From: Aselliscus stoliczkanus
Taxonomy: Eukaryota; Chordata; Mammalia; Chiroptera; Hipposideridae
Length of the DNA stretch: 64,000 nucleotides
NCBI GenBank assembly: GCA_033961575.1
Contig: CM066737.1
Location: 101,460,709 to 101,524,708 of the forward strand
Direction of reading: 5' to 3'
Under the pieces are notes generated by a model. The model worked only from the letters and a program-made list of their open reading frames with translations. It did no database searches and was not told the DNA's origin. This document shows positions 53,942 through 64,000 of this stretch, one piece after another. Within the stretch, counting starts at the first letter, position 1; every line of letters starts with the position of its first letter. The position numbers and the translations under genes were made by a program.

Positions 53942-54370
53942 GGGGCCAGCCAAGTGGCGCGTTGGTTAAGAGCTGGCTTGGGAGGCCAGCTCTGAGCAGC
54001 AGGGCCCCAGTCCGGATCCCACATGAGGGCCACTGACTCTGCACCTTCTACAGCTAAGATGGTGAACAACAGCTCAACCTGGAGTTGGGCTGCCATGAGT
54101 CACCGGCGACAACATAGGCTGCAGTGGGGCTGGCCGGCAGCCGGCGTGCGATTTCATGAGCTGCCATGAGCTGCCGTCCAATGGCCGGCGACCGATCTGC
54201 CTCACCTGGCAAGAGCGCGATGATAATACCAACATGGGCCAGTGAAACGACATTCTCCACAACTAGACTGAAGAACAAAAGGACAGCAACTTGTCTGTTC
54301 GTTCCCCTTTCCCGATTTCCCCAATGGTGTTCCCCTCCCCCAATTCCACAATAAAATGTGTAAAAAAAAA
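53942..54370 (+). mobile_element. Long composite tRNA-derived SINE, copy 2
   Basis: Same architecture as 17500-17956: GGGGCCAGCCAAGTGGCGCG head, CAGTCCGGATCCCACAT, body AAGATGGTGAACAACAGCTC ... GGCCGGCGACCGATCTGCCTCA ... CCACAACTAGACTGAAGAAC, tail TCCCCTCCCCCAATTCCACAATAAAA. TSD ATACATAGTAC (53931-53941) against ATTCAAAGTAC (54371-54381), two mismatches, so older than the other copies. Inserted just past the end of an L1. Antisense open frames of 62-109 codons lie within it. Confidence 0.9.
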
Positions 54371-54678
54371 ATTCAAAGTACAAAAAAGAAAATATCAGCC
54401 ACAGTAGAAAAGTTTAAAATTATGGTTTTAAACAGGTAGGCTTATGTTAACAAGGCTCTTTCCAATAGTAAATATTCACAGCTTTCATCCAAATTTCAGC
54501 ACCAAGAGTTATCTTCTTTCTTAATTAAAATGCAAATATAGATTTGATGGCTATAAAACAAGGCAGGAAAAAAATGACTCTCTCAGCTATAAAGAACACA
54601 CTAACTTATTTCCAGTTCAAACATTGAAATTAAGTCTATGTCTGACAGACCAGGTCTGTCTCCAAGACCCAGGCCAGC

Positions 54679-54708
54679 ACCACACACACACACACACACA
54701 CACACACC
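54679..54708. repeat. (CA)n microsatellite
   Basis: About 14 CA units. Confidence 0.95.
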
Positions 54709-55190
54709 TGCCTTTGATGTGGCTTCCTGGGGCAACTCATAACATGAATAATACTACTTAGAAATCTAAACAATTGCATTTCATAATTAAGAAACCAACC
54801 CTACCCCTGCCCTCTCCCTCCAAAGAAACAAAAATCATTAGTTTTCTGCTACTGAAAAAAAAATGCAAGTCTTTTTAGAACCATTAAATTCTCAGCTATG
54901 TCCCCCCTATGAATTCCCACATTCCAATAGACTCTTAATTCCATGTAATACCTGCCTTTATATTTCTTATTTCCATTTTAAAAACATACCTTTGTAGATC
55001 ATTATGAAAATGCTATATCTGTAAATAAGAAGTCAGAAGAGTACAGGAAGAAAATATTCAGTTTCTAAAGTAGAACCTAGCATTGTCTTTTAAAACAATA
55101 AGTATTAAAGAATGCCCAATACACATTTACTGTGATTAGACCACTGTACATAAGAATGTTTTTTCTACCATGAAATTAAAAATCTTTATA
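54709..55190. other. Single-copy AT-rich sequence
   Basis: No repeat family or exon recognised. Confidence 0.4.
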
Positions 55191-55196
55191 AAGAAA

Positions 55197-55405
55197 TATT
55201 TTTTTTGCTTTTTTTTTTTGGTTGAGTTTATCAGGGTGACAATGGTTAGTAAAGTTATATGGAATTCAGGTGTACAATTCTGTAATCCATCATCTATATA
55301 TCACATTATGTGTTCACCACCCAGAGTCAGTTCTCCTCCCATCACCATATATTTGATCCTTTTTACCCTCATCTACCACTCCTCTCCCCATTACCCTCTG
55401 TAGTT
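55197..55405 (-). mobile_element. LINE-1 3' UTR, antisense
   Basis: T-rich start (tail), then GTTATATGGAATTCAGGTGTACAATTCTGTAATCCATCATCTATATATCACATTATGTGTTCACCACCCAGAGTCAG, an L1 3'-UTR segment seen inverted. Confidence 0.72.
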
Positions 55406-55409
55406 TGTC

Positions 55410-55520
55410 TCCCCACTCAGATTTTGAGCTTCTAGAGGACAAAGACTATTTTGTTAACTTTATATTTAAAATGCCAAGACATGTACAAGACCATCATAGA
55501 CCTTCAGCATCTGTCTGGTG
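55410..55520 (+). mobile_element. L2 3' fragment, weak
   Basis: CAGATTTTGAGCTTCTAGAGGACAAAGACTATTTTG...ATCTGTCTGGTGAATGATGG resembles an eroded L2 3' UTR. Confidence 0.45.
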
Positions 55521-55680
55521 AATGATGGGTGGATGGGTAAATGAATAAATGGGGAGAGGGAGGGATAAGGGGGTAGGGGGATAAATAGATGGGGAGAGGG
55601 AGAGATGAAAGGATGGATGGGTAGATGGATGCATGAATGGATGAAAGGCAGATGGGGGATGAGAAGATGAAAGTCAGGTT
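55521..55680. repeat. Degenerate (ATGG)n / (GGGA)n tract
   Basis: GGGTGGATGGGTAAATGAATAAATGGGGAGAGGGAGGG and later GGATGGATGGGTAGATGGATGCATGAATGGATG, a purine-rich minisatellite-like stretch. Confidence 0.85.
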
Positions 55681-55685
55681 AATGG

Positions 55686-56117
55686 ATGAATGAACAAAGT
55701 ACTAGCAAATGGATTACATGTTTTGGCAAATTATCTTTAGATTCTCAAATTGTTTTTATTAGACATCTACTTATAATATCTCTCAGAGTCCGGTTCCTAG
55801 TATGTTCTCAGTCAATACTTATCAATTTAAAAAAATTAAAATATAACCTCATTTTAGAAAAGGGAAGGAAGGAGCATACTGAGATAGAGTACTATGGCAT
55901 ACAGAAGTTAAAAAAATGGTCTATAACCACCATTCAGCTTCCAGATTTGTCAAAGAAAGCCAAAGTTAATACAACAGAAATCTATAAATCCACAAAGGAC
56001 AAGGATAAGGTGAACATGGATTTGCTCCCAACATCTAGAAATATCGGGAAAGATTTACAGAATTACTTATTCCAAAAGTGTGTATCAGCAAGACACTTTA
56101 GCAATTCAAAACTATGA
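55686..56117 (+). other. Unrecognised 143-codon open stretch
   Basis: Open from 55686 to 56117, Lys/Ser/Thr/Ile-rich with a basic second half (KKAKVNTTEIYKSTKDKDK). No domain, no homology I can name, and AT-rich DNA favours Lys/Asn/Ile codons. It could be an exon of an unknown lineage-specific gene, but the chance explanation is preferred. Confidence 0.2.
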
Positions 56118-59010
56118 GTGTCTAGGAAAGAAGGTATCACAGTCTTCATCTTTAAAAGTGACACCAGGGAACAATTTCAGCTTTTCATGGCACATGTCTT
56201 ACAGCTGTTTGATGGCAGAACCCTGGGCTGTGTGGCTCATGCTCATGACTAATCTATTTCTCACTTTCTCGACCTTCTAACCCAGTATTCTTTATACACT
56301 AAATCTAGAGATATTCTTTCTATCATGTCTGTACACATATATGGACACATGGACACATATATGTGGCACTTAAAGCACCAAACCAACTTTAAGCCACATT
56401 ACACAATCTTAAACAGCCTTGAGCAAATAGCAGCCAGGTTTCCCACAGACATTAAAGACAAGCTGTTTTCTTTTCATGTTTTCTACCTGTGCATTTTGTC
56501 TACATTTTTGTTTTCACTTCAAGCCAGAAATGATAGTCATCCAAAAGTTTTTTTTTAATGTTATGATTCTGAGAAACACACTAGGTTGTGGAAATTTATG
56601 TCCAAGATCAGAAGGTCCGCTTGAAAAAGAAAAAAAGTTTCACAAGAGAATTTTAATATAAAACAAAGTTCATTTCAGAATCCAATTTTAAAATGTTCCT
56701 GGTACTGATGGCGAGCCACTGAAGATTTGAAACAAAAGATCTGCCCATAAGAAGAACCATGCCCTTTAGATTTCCAGGCTCCACACTAAAAAGGGAAAAT
56801 TCTGTTTATAAAAATCTATATGAAAGCTTGCTGATTTTAAGATCCGTTGATCAAAGGAAAGGATCTATGTTGAACCATAAAACGCTAAGATAAAACTGCA
56901 ACAAAAATATTTACAGCAGAATAATCCCATTTATTCATGGTCCTATCCACAAATATATATATACACGAACCAGAAAAAGATGTATCTGCTCTGAGAGTGT
57001 TATCTGTGAAACTTAGGTTTACCAATCACCAGCCTGCATCAATATTCTCCTCTATTTGCTCTTTGCTATTAGAGTTGCTTTCTTTGCTTCCTTCTTCCCC
57101 TTCCTCTTCTTCTCCCTCCTTCTCCTAGTTACTCTTTACTTCAATATCAGATGGGCTGGATGAATACCATCACAAAGGCAAGCCTTGGGGAAAAAGTGCT
57201 TGGAAGGACCCTTTGTCCATGAAAATTTATCATGGGCTCCAGTGTCACACAGAGATTTAAGGACGAACACATCCTCAAAGGATAGAGATTTTTATTTTCT
57301 ACAAAATCAGTCTGAACGTGGAAGAAGTTGAGGGAATTTCCAAGCCTCCTTGGCATTGAATTGACGGTAGCCCAGTATGAGGAGAAAGGAAGTATGGTGT
57401 CCTGACATTGGATTTGAGGCCTCTGAGGACAGGCTTCAGGCAGGCCCAGCTAAAGAAACCAGAGAGAGTAAAACCTGAGAGTAAAAATGGCAACCACTCT
57501 GGGCAGAGTGAGCACCTCCTGGGGGGGCAGGGGCAGGGCACCCTAGAAGGGAGGGAGGGGCAGGGAAGGGCCAGCCCCTGCCAAGGTGATGAGGAAGTCA
57601 TCTCTACACTCCCAACCTTTTTTTTAAAACCAGCAACAATGAAAAGGCACCATCTTTCTTTCTTGTAATATTAAAGCCTTAACACATTCGTTTGCAATTC
57701 AGCTCATCCTTGTTTATCTTTTCTTTTTGCATTAATTTATTGCTGCTTAGTTTTGTCAGAAAGAGTCCTTGAAGTACAAGAACAGGATACAACCTTCTAA
57801 ATATTATACAGTGAAATCAACAGGCTCCATGCTTAAGTAGAGATTTGAGCCACCCCAAGATTCATAATGAAGAAGCCCATGCTTTTGTAGGACTTGGCAA
57901 TTTTCGAAGTTCTTTTGTGCAAGTGCTCTCGGGTGGCATGCATGATCTGGACCAGAGTTGCTTAAAATGAGGAATTTGTGAATGTGGCTGCAAAGAGAGG
58001 CTATCATTGAGAAAAACAGAAAAACTGCAAAATTAACCAAAGGCAGGAGTACAGATGCACAAAACCCATGGCCTCTTATTCCTCGTCCGAATGCAATCTC
58101 TAGAGTGGTTCACAAAATAATCTGCAGCCCTATTACAAAATAAACAAATATCTTGACCACACTGTTACTTCTATAAATATATGTTTAATGCCCAATTCTG
58201 ACTGTTCTGATCAACACAATGCCAAAAAGGAACAGTAATCCTCCCTGGAAAAATTCATGTTCCTAGGATAATGTTTAATCATTGCAAATGAGAAAATGAA
58301 CCATGGAAGCCTTAAGTCAGGAAAAGTATTGCAAAAACTTGGATTTTTGTATTGCATTTTATTTTACTTGTGACAGCCTGAAGAGTTTCATCATAAATAT
58401 TTGTGGTTAACATGAGAATAAGTTGTTTCTAATACCATCACCCATTCTCTGTGTGTTTGCTCCTACTCTATCTCCCTTCACATGCTTTATATAATTCCAA
58501 AAAGTTGCAGAAGAAAATATTTTAAGATAAAATCAATGCTGAATACTCACTATTTATAAGTACAGACTTTTGTCTGTTAATTTAAAAATCTGTCTTTTTA
58601 AAAAATATGTTTTTGTAAATTCTATATTGTCTATGGCTGCTTTCTCTCTACAAGGCAGACTTGAGTAGCCGTAACAAAGGCTGTCTCACAAAGCCTAAAA
58701 TATTTACTATCTGGCCCTTTACAGAAAAAGCTTGCTGATCCCTGGTATGTAATAACTCAGCGAAAAACAATCTTAATTTGTAAATTTTTAAAACCATGTG
58801 TGTGTGTTCTAAAATTCACACAGACCCCAAATCTCAGTAAAATAGAGAAGCATTTTGTCATCTCATAACAATATTGGGTATTTGTCCAGAAGACTGATAA
58901 AGAGGATAGATATAATTATTTTGGTATTTCTTGAAGGGAACATCCCCTCTTCCAACACTCATTTCAAGACAACTATGACTTCTGTAATTAGATAACAACA
59001 CCAAGTCGAA
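56118..59010. other. 2.9-kb low-repeat single-copy stretch
   Basis: A pyrimidine-rich run (CTTCCCCTTCCTCTTCTTCTCC) lies at 57094-57125. A G-rich segment (GGGGGGGCAGGGGCAGGGCA and GGGAGGGAGGGGCAGGG) lies at 57520-57570. Opposite-strand frames of 78-100 codons at 57299-58040 lack domains. Confidence 0.4.
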
Positions 59011-59012
59011 GT

Positions 59013-59014
<2 letters not shown>

Positions 59015-59093
<79 letters not shown>
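59015..59093. repeat. (CT)n(CA)n compound microsatellite
   Basis: About 16 CT units, then a CACC interruption and about 22 CA units. The Cys/Val- and Glu/Arg-repeat frame on the minus strand here is an artefact of this repeat. Confidence 0.97.
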
Positions 59094-59095
<2 letters not shown>

Positions 59096-59114
59096 TCCAC
59101 ATTTTCCTCATGGG

Positions 59115-59624
59115 CCCCATCCACTCATTGAGTAAATATTTATTGAACACCCATGGATGCCAGGCACTATGCTGGGCCCTGAGAATTTAAGCAGCATAAG
59201 ACATGGCCCCCACCCCCACTGGGCTGGCAGTGGACTGAAACAGACATGTAACAAATGATTATGGTCCCATGTGGTAAGTACAGTTCAGAGGAATATCTGT
59301 AAACTATGAAAATATTTTAACAGCAAAATGGATGGAGCCAGCCGATAAAGAAGTTAGGGAAGACTTCACAGAGGAAGTGACATTTGGCTTGGGGTTTAAG
59401 GTCTGAGTAGGAGTTGTTTCCAGTAAAGAAATGAAAGGTTATGTTAAGCAGCAGGAACAGCATATGCAGTGAAGTGAAGCAAACATGGCAAGTCCAGGGG
59501 GAGTGAGGGGTATAAGAGGATGAGCTAGAAAGTGGGCTGGGGTCAGACCCATGTCTTAGTAGGAGTCTGGGCTTTATCTTTAAAGGTGGGGACTACAGGT
59601 TTTCTTAAGCAGAAAAGTAACATG
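59115..59624 (-). mobile_element. L2-like LINE relic, antisense
   Basis: CACTCATTGAGTAAATATTTATTGAACACCCATGGATGCCAGGCACTATGCTGGGCCCTG (inverted L2 end), continuing GGAAGACTTCACAGAGGAAGTGACATTTGGC, GCAGGAACAGCATATGCAGTG and AAGCAGAAAAGTAACATGCTCAGATTT. Same organisation as 10615-11190. Confidence 0.72.
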
Positions 59625-59636
59625 CTCAGATTTCTG

Positions 59637-60048
59637 GGTTTGTTTATTTTTAAAGATTTTATTGGGCAATTGAGGAAGGGGAACAGACAAGCCGCTATCC
59701 TTTTTGTTCTTCAATCTAGCTGTGGAGGATGTCACTTCACTGGCCCATGTTGGTATTGTCATTGCGCTCTTCCCGGGTGAGGCAGTCCGTCACAGGCCAT
59801 TGGACTGCTGCTCAGGGCGGCTCACGGCAGCTCACAAAAGCACAGCCAGCTGCTGGCCAGCCCCACTGCAACCTACACCATTGCCGGGGACTCACAGCAG
59901 CCCAGCTCCAGGTGGAGCTGTTGTTCACCATCTTAGTTGTAGAGGGCGCAGTGTCACTGGCCCTCCTATGTGGGATCCGAACTGGGGTTCTGCTGCTCAG
60001 AGTTGGCATCCCAAGCCATCTCTTAACCAACGCTGCACTCTGCCAGCC
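59637..60048 (-). mobile_element. Long composite tRNA-derived SINE, copy 3, antisense
   Basis: Complement of the long form. It starts with the tail side (AAAGATTTTATTGGGCAATTGAGG) and passes AGCTGTGGAGGATGTCACTTCACTGGCCCATG and GAGCTGTTGTTCACCATCTTAGTTG. It ends with the inverted head (CTTAACCAACGCTGCACTCTGCCAGCC). A perfect TSD CTCAGATTTCTG lies at 59625-59636 and 60049-60060. Open frames of 120 and 153 codons on the plus strand come from the SINE. Confidence 0.93.
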
Positions 60049-60060
60049 CTCAGATTTCTG

Positions 60061-61435
60061 TTTTAAGACAAAAACGTTGTATGGGGGATGGAGGGAAGAT
60101 GAGGGTGGTGGGGACAGACTGAAAGCACCATCTTCCCAAATGTACCAGTGTGTCTACCATGAGTCCTCCCCAGGCACACCAAGTGCATGAGGCCTCTGTA
60201 AATGGAAGGATACCCTAATTCCTGCGTGAAGAAAGAGTTCATGCAATCTGTTCATTGGAAAATACAGAACAGTCATGGCATGCCAATTTTACTTCATAAG
60301 AGGCAAAAAAAAAAGAAAGAGAAACCCTTCCTCTCTTTGTTGCTTGTGTGTGTGAAAATCCCCAGTATCCAGAGCAGAGTCCTGAAAATGAAAGTATACA
60401 GCAATGCTACAGTCACCAGCTTTTGTACTCGAGGCCAAAAAAGAATGAAGACTCTGTTTCCAAGCCCAGAAACATTGATTATTACAATATCCTGATCGTA
60501 GCCCAGACATCTCCAACTTGTGGAATGTTTGCTCCATACTCTCCTCTCAGAAATGCCTTCTCATTACAGAATTCTTGCAAAAGTGAAATAATTCCAGCTA
60601 CTGTTTTTGCCATAAAAGGGACCACTGTGCTTCTGCTACTTTCCCCTAGCATGTTTCTGTAGGTGGTCATTTCAACAATAAAGGAAGTTCAAGGGTTCAA
60701 ACAGATTTCCACTGTTACAGCCCAAAAATCTGAGGTTTTTTTTCAAGGAAGTCCCCCCTACCAAGCAATTATGCTTGAACTCAAGGCTGGCTCTTTCTTA
60801 CCAAAGCTGTGGGGAGAGGAGATGAGAGGGGTAAGGAACTGGGGGAGGGAAGAGGAGAAGATAAGGGACTAAAGAAATCAGAGCACTCAATCAGAAGTAA
60901 ATGGTTGCAAGCAGCCATCTGATACCATGGAGACTCAAGAAGGGGGGGCGAGAGGAGTCTGGGGGATTGTTTCATTCCCCACTCTTATTCTTAGTGGGTT
61001 TTCACTCTGATGAATTGATACACTTAGAAAAAAAAAAGACCTACAGGGGCCATACGGGGACTACAGCATGCCTCCAGGGACATATTTAGAAGGTGCTAGA
61101 AGGAGCCAGGTGGAGCTGCAGTGTCCAGCAGGGAACATGTGCTTGTTCATGATGCAGTCTTATGATCACCAAATTGCTCAGTCCTCCCCAGCAAGGTCTC
61201 CACTCCTATGTGATGTCCCAAGACCTCCCCAGGGCAGGGCCACTCACAAGATGCCAGCACCACCCCTTCCAGTGTTACCAAGGGCAACAGAGAACTGCTG
61301 CCTCACCATTTTCTCTTCTGCCTTTCTGTCCCCCATTCCTGAAAGGCCTAGGAGTAAAGGTGACTCCAAAGATCCATGGGGATGGTAAGGGCCTTGCTTG
61401 TCCACACTCAATCTCTCATCTTTCTTTCCTCTGCC
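60061..61435. other. Single-copy sequence, nothing recognised
   Basis: Frames of 97-106 codons at 60202-60662 and 61068-61388 lack domains. GAGGGGCGAGAGG-type purine runs lie near 60810-60960. Confidence 0.4.
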
Positions 61436-61436
61436 T

Positions 61437-61440
<4 letters not shown>

Positions 61441-61493
<53 letters not shown>

Positions 61494-61545
61494 TGGGGGG
61501 GTGTGCGCACATGCCTGCGCACGCACATGCACACACACGCGCCTT
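61441..61545. repeat. (TG)n followed by an alternating purine-pyrimidine tract
   Basis: About 24 TG units (61441-61489), then GTGTGCGCACATGCCTGCGCACGCACATGCACACACACGCGCC. The alternating CG/CA/TG composition is the classic Z-DNA-prone pattern. Confidence 0.95.
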
Positions 61546-61739
61546 TCTCTCTGTGATGCCCATCACAAGGGTGACATTCATTATCCTCACCATTTTCACG
61601 GAGTGTATGCGTAAAAACTTCAGAGGCTAGCAAGTCCTCATTTCCCTTTTCCCCTTCTGCTAAAATTGCTAAGACCCCAGCCACCCAGTTGCCCACCTCC
61701 CAGCTCTCAGGGGAGACCTTTCACGAAAGCAGCTAGGGT

Positions 61740-62070
61740 GCCATTTCCTTGCCACTGCTAATGAGCACACTGTGAGTAACCATTTAGAAAAAACAAGCCC
61801 AGCCAAGAAGCGGAATTCTTTTAAAAGTGTTACCCAATTATTTCGCTGAGGAGGGGGTGGAATATTATGAAATAAAAACCTTGAAAGCCCACATATTTTT
61901 AAGAGCAAATTGCACATGAAGGTGCACCGCTGACAATGATTAGAATGACTGAAATATCACACTAACACTCATGAGTGCACGTGCTAATGGGATTTATGAA
62001 TGCACGACTGCACCTCAAGCCACACGGATTTGTTTCTGTCCTTCCCCCAGTCAGGTGAATTTTACATCTT
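61740..62070. promoter_or_regulatory. Candidate conserved non-coding block
   Basis: Repeat-free, with motif-like pieces CTGCTAATGAGC, CCCAATTATTTCG, GAATATTATGAAATAAAAACC, GACAATGATTAGAATGAC and TGCTAATGGGATTTATGAATG. No open frame suggests an exon. Speculative. Confidence 0.25.
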
Positions 62071-62360
62071 TGCTTGCTGCTGGCTTGCACTGGGGATCTG
62101 CTCATTTTACAAAGAAACAGACTAAGGTTAAGAGAATGTGTGTGTTTTTACAGAGGTTCTGCAATCAAATGCACAGAGGGCAGTGAGGGAACAAATTCTC
62201 ATTTGCTCACTGTCTGGGCCAGGCCCCCCTAATAAAACCTGGTGGATTCAAAGCCCAGAAGTAGCCCGGACACCAAATGGTGTTAATACTAGAAAAGGGT
62301 GAGTCAGTGTCATACTGTGTGCCTTTCTATGCCTGCAGTGTAGATGTGGGGTACATGAAA

Positions 62361-62362
<2 letters not shown>

Positions 62363-62414
<52 letters not shown>
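62363..62414. repeat. (GA)n microsatellite
   Basis: About 26 uninterrupted GA units, a mirror-repeat polypurine tract. Confidence 0.97.
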
Positions 62415-62417
<3 letters not shown>

Positions 62418-62429
62418 AATGTTCCCTCA

Positions 62430-63585
62430 GGCTTCCCAAGGTTAAGAAATGTCTAACTGCATTTATTTGTGTGAATTTTGGTAACATGAGCAATCCTTTC
62501 CCATGATGAAGGGGTTATTCTGTTTCTATATGACTTTTGAGATTTTTTTTTTTGGGGGGTGGGTCAAAAGGGTCTATATTGTTTCTTTTTCGCTTTTGAC
62601 AAGCTGGATGTGCTTTGTGCTGCCTTAGAAAGCTAACATGGTTCCTGTCATGGTTGAAGGTAGGGAGAGGGGACAGAATACCTCTTCTTGTAGGTAGGTA
62701 ATCTCAAGAAAAGTCCTTGGGAAAATAAAATGTGGTTGCTTAGAAATGAAATGTAAACAATATCTGCATTTTTTTCATTTGAATTTCTAAACTTCTGTGC
62801 CCTACTATCATTTAGCTAAATGAAAATCATCAGTTTAACTTAAATTCTTCCTATTTAGGAAAGATCAATTGTCTCTTTGGAAAAAATATAAAAGAAAGAT
62901 ATGTTTATCCCAAGAGTTAGGAAGTAAGACCTGCAGCCTCAATGTCTACAAGACTGAGCTTCTCAGATACAAGGCAGGACCCAGTTACAAAAGGCCACCG
63001 CTCTGCCTGCATCTCCCAAGGAAGTGCTCCTGCATGCTGATCCCACATGTATTAATAGAAGTCAGTTTTTTTCTATGCTTATCATCTCCTTTTGGTCTGA
63101 CTTTTGAAAGTGTCTATCATTTCAACCTTTCCAGTGTAAAGGCATTAATAAAAAGTGATAGTTCCCCTGAGGACAAACAGGTGAGCAGATAGTAAAAGCC
63201 AGATTTATCATCCCAATAAATCCACTTCTCAAAACAAACACCTTATTATTTGCAAAAGCATTGTTCTTTCCCATTTCTGGGCAAATTATTACAGTTGTTT
63301 TGTTTTTGTTTTTTTTCTGGGAAGAAAGAAAAGTATTTTGAATACAGTCTGAAAAGAGTGATCAATCTGACCAAACCTGTAGTTTCATTTCAATTAATGC
63401 TTAGGTGAAAACTGCATAAAGACATCAATAGAGAATGACTCATAGCACATTCGACTTGCAGAGCCCACATTAAAAAAAAAAAGTCCATGTGAATGGCATC
63501 ATCATCACTAAAGAGTATTAATTAAGCAGCCCATATGATCATGATGCAATGGAATTGAGAGGAGTATGGGAGCTCAGAACAACCC
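62430..63585. other. Single-copy sequence, nothing recognised
   Basis: A 107-codon open frame at 62869-63192 lacks domains. Short T- and A-runs only. Confidence 0.4.
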
Positions 63586-63589
63586 ACCT

Positions 63590-64000
63590 CAAGATATGAC
63601 TCTATGGTATGCAAATTATTTTGAGCTAAAGGCAATTTTAGCTTCAAGCTCAAGAGAAATTTCTGCCCCTCCCTTTAACTACCTAAAAGAACTTGAATTA
63701 GGGACCTTGTCCATAATAGGAGGCTATCATTTTTGACCCACCTATAGGGCAGGGCAAACTTATTTACAAAACATCTGCTCGTCTTATCCTGCAGTGATTC
63801 TTCAAAGCCCCCAAGGTACATTATTACCTCATCCCTAGCTCAGGATGCCTTATATAACTCAATCCCCCTTTCTACTGAGCCTCTTCTGCATGTGGGATCT
63901 CTGACTCTCTCATGTACGCAGAGCTCCCGTATATATGTACATATTAGATTTGGTTATCTTCTCTTGCTAATCTGTCTCATGTCTATTTGATTATTAGACC
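63590..64000 (+). mobile_element. Probable ERV1-type LTR, cut by window end
   Basis: The last about 160 bp read like a gammaretrovirus-like LTR: CCTTATATAACTCAATCCCC (TATA box), a short leader with CTGCATGTGGGATCTCTGACTCTC, ACATATTAGATTTGGTTATC and the U5-like CTAATCTGTCTCATGTCTATTTGATTATTAGACC. The upstream part (GCAAATTATTTTGAGCTAAAGGCAATTTTAGC...) is a plausible U3. Whether it is a solo LTR or heads a provirus cannot be seen. The left boundary is approximate and no viral gene lies in the window. Confidence 0.6.

Noticed and set aside
58858..59124. Minus-strand frame with Cys-Val and Arg-Glu repeats
   Set aside because: Translation of the (CT)n(CA)n compound repeat.
59704..60190. Plus-strand open frames of 120 and 153 codons
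   Set aside because: They read the complement of the third long SINE copy and run out into unrelated flank.
61162..61630. 150-codon frame with Cys-Val repeats and overlapping His-Thr-repeat frames on the other strand
   Set aside because: Entirely driven by the (TG)n microsatellite.
1..64000. A new multi-gene or defence-like system
   Set aside because: No clustered genes, operon structure or protein domains other than transposon fragments are visible on either strand.

Overview
This window reads as nuclear DNA of a placental mammal. It carries MIR and L2 relics, MER5A and MER20 hAT fossils, MaLR-like LTR pieces, several generations of LINE-1 and many CA/GA/TA microsatellites. I found no supported protein-coding exon, processed pseudogene, tRNA, rRNA or CRISPR array. 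The open frames present are short, lack recognisable domains, and often coincide with repeats. The stretch is best read as intergenic or deep-intronic sequence.

The youngest layer points to a bat, probably Yinpterochiroptera (horseshoe-bat or leaf-nosed-bat relatives). It contains a tRNA-headed SINE with a GGCCGGCCGAGTGGCGCGG head and a GAGGGCCAGTGACACTGCCCTC tail end in short copies (about 100-125 bp). Longer composite copies (about 410-460 bp) end in a pyrimidine-rich CCCCTCCCCCAATAAAA-type tail. Both resemble Rhin-1-type SINEs as I remember them. There are also recent-looking DNA transposons (a mariner MITE with identical inverted repeats and a hAT MITE with an intact 8-bp target duplication), a class unusually active in bats. 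The species assignment is inference.

Layout: 1-3.4 kb has a SINE tail, a tiny TSD-flanked L1 end and an internally deleted mariner. 3.4-10.4 kb is mostly single-copy with LTR, hAT and L2 relics. 10.4-13.3 kb is dense with L1, L2, SINEs, MIR and a second deleted mariner. 13.3-17.5 kb is low in repeats and has a striking TAAT/ATTA cluster. 17.5-28 kb has a long SINE, many MIRs and a candidate conserved block near 23.7-24.4 kb. 28-37.1 kb has SINEs, MER5A, LTRs, a double SINE insertion at one target site and the mariner hairpin. 37-46 kb is ancient repeats plus single-copy sequence. 46.1-50.6 kb has two rearranged L1 insertions, one carrying two nested SINEs. 52.6-54.4 kb has MER20, the hAT MITE, L1 and a long SINE. 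54-64 kb is largely single-copy with microsatellites, a third long SINE and, at the right edge, an apparent ERV LTR cut by the window end.

No new multi-gene system is visible. The most informative observations are insertion-history events that can be read directly from target-site duplications, and a few regulatory-candidate blocks. Boundaries of old repeats are approximate. Family names are from recognition of consensus features, not from a database search.
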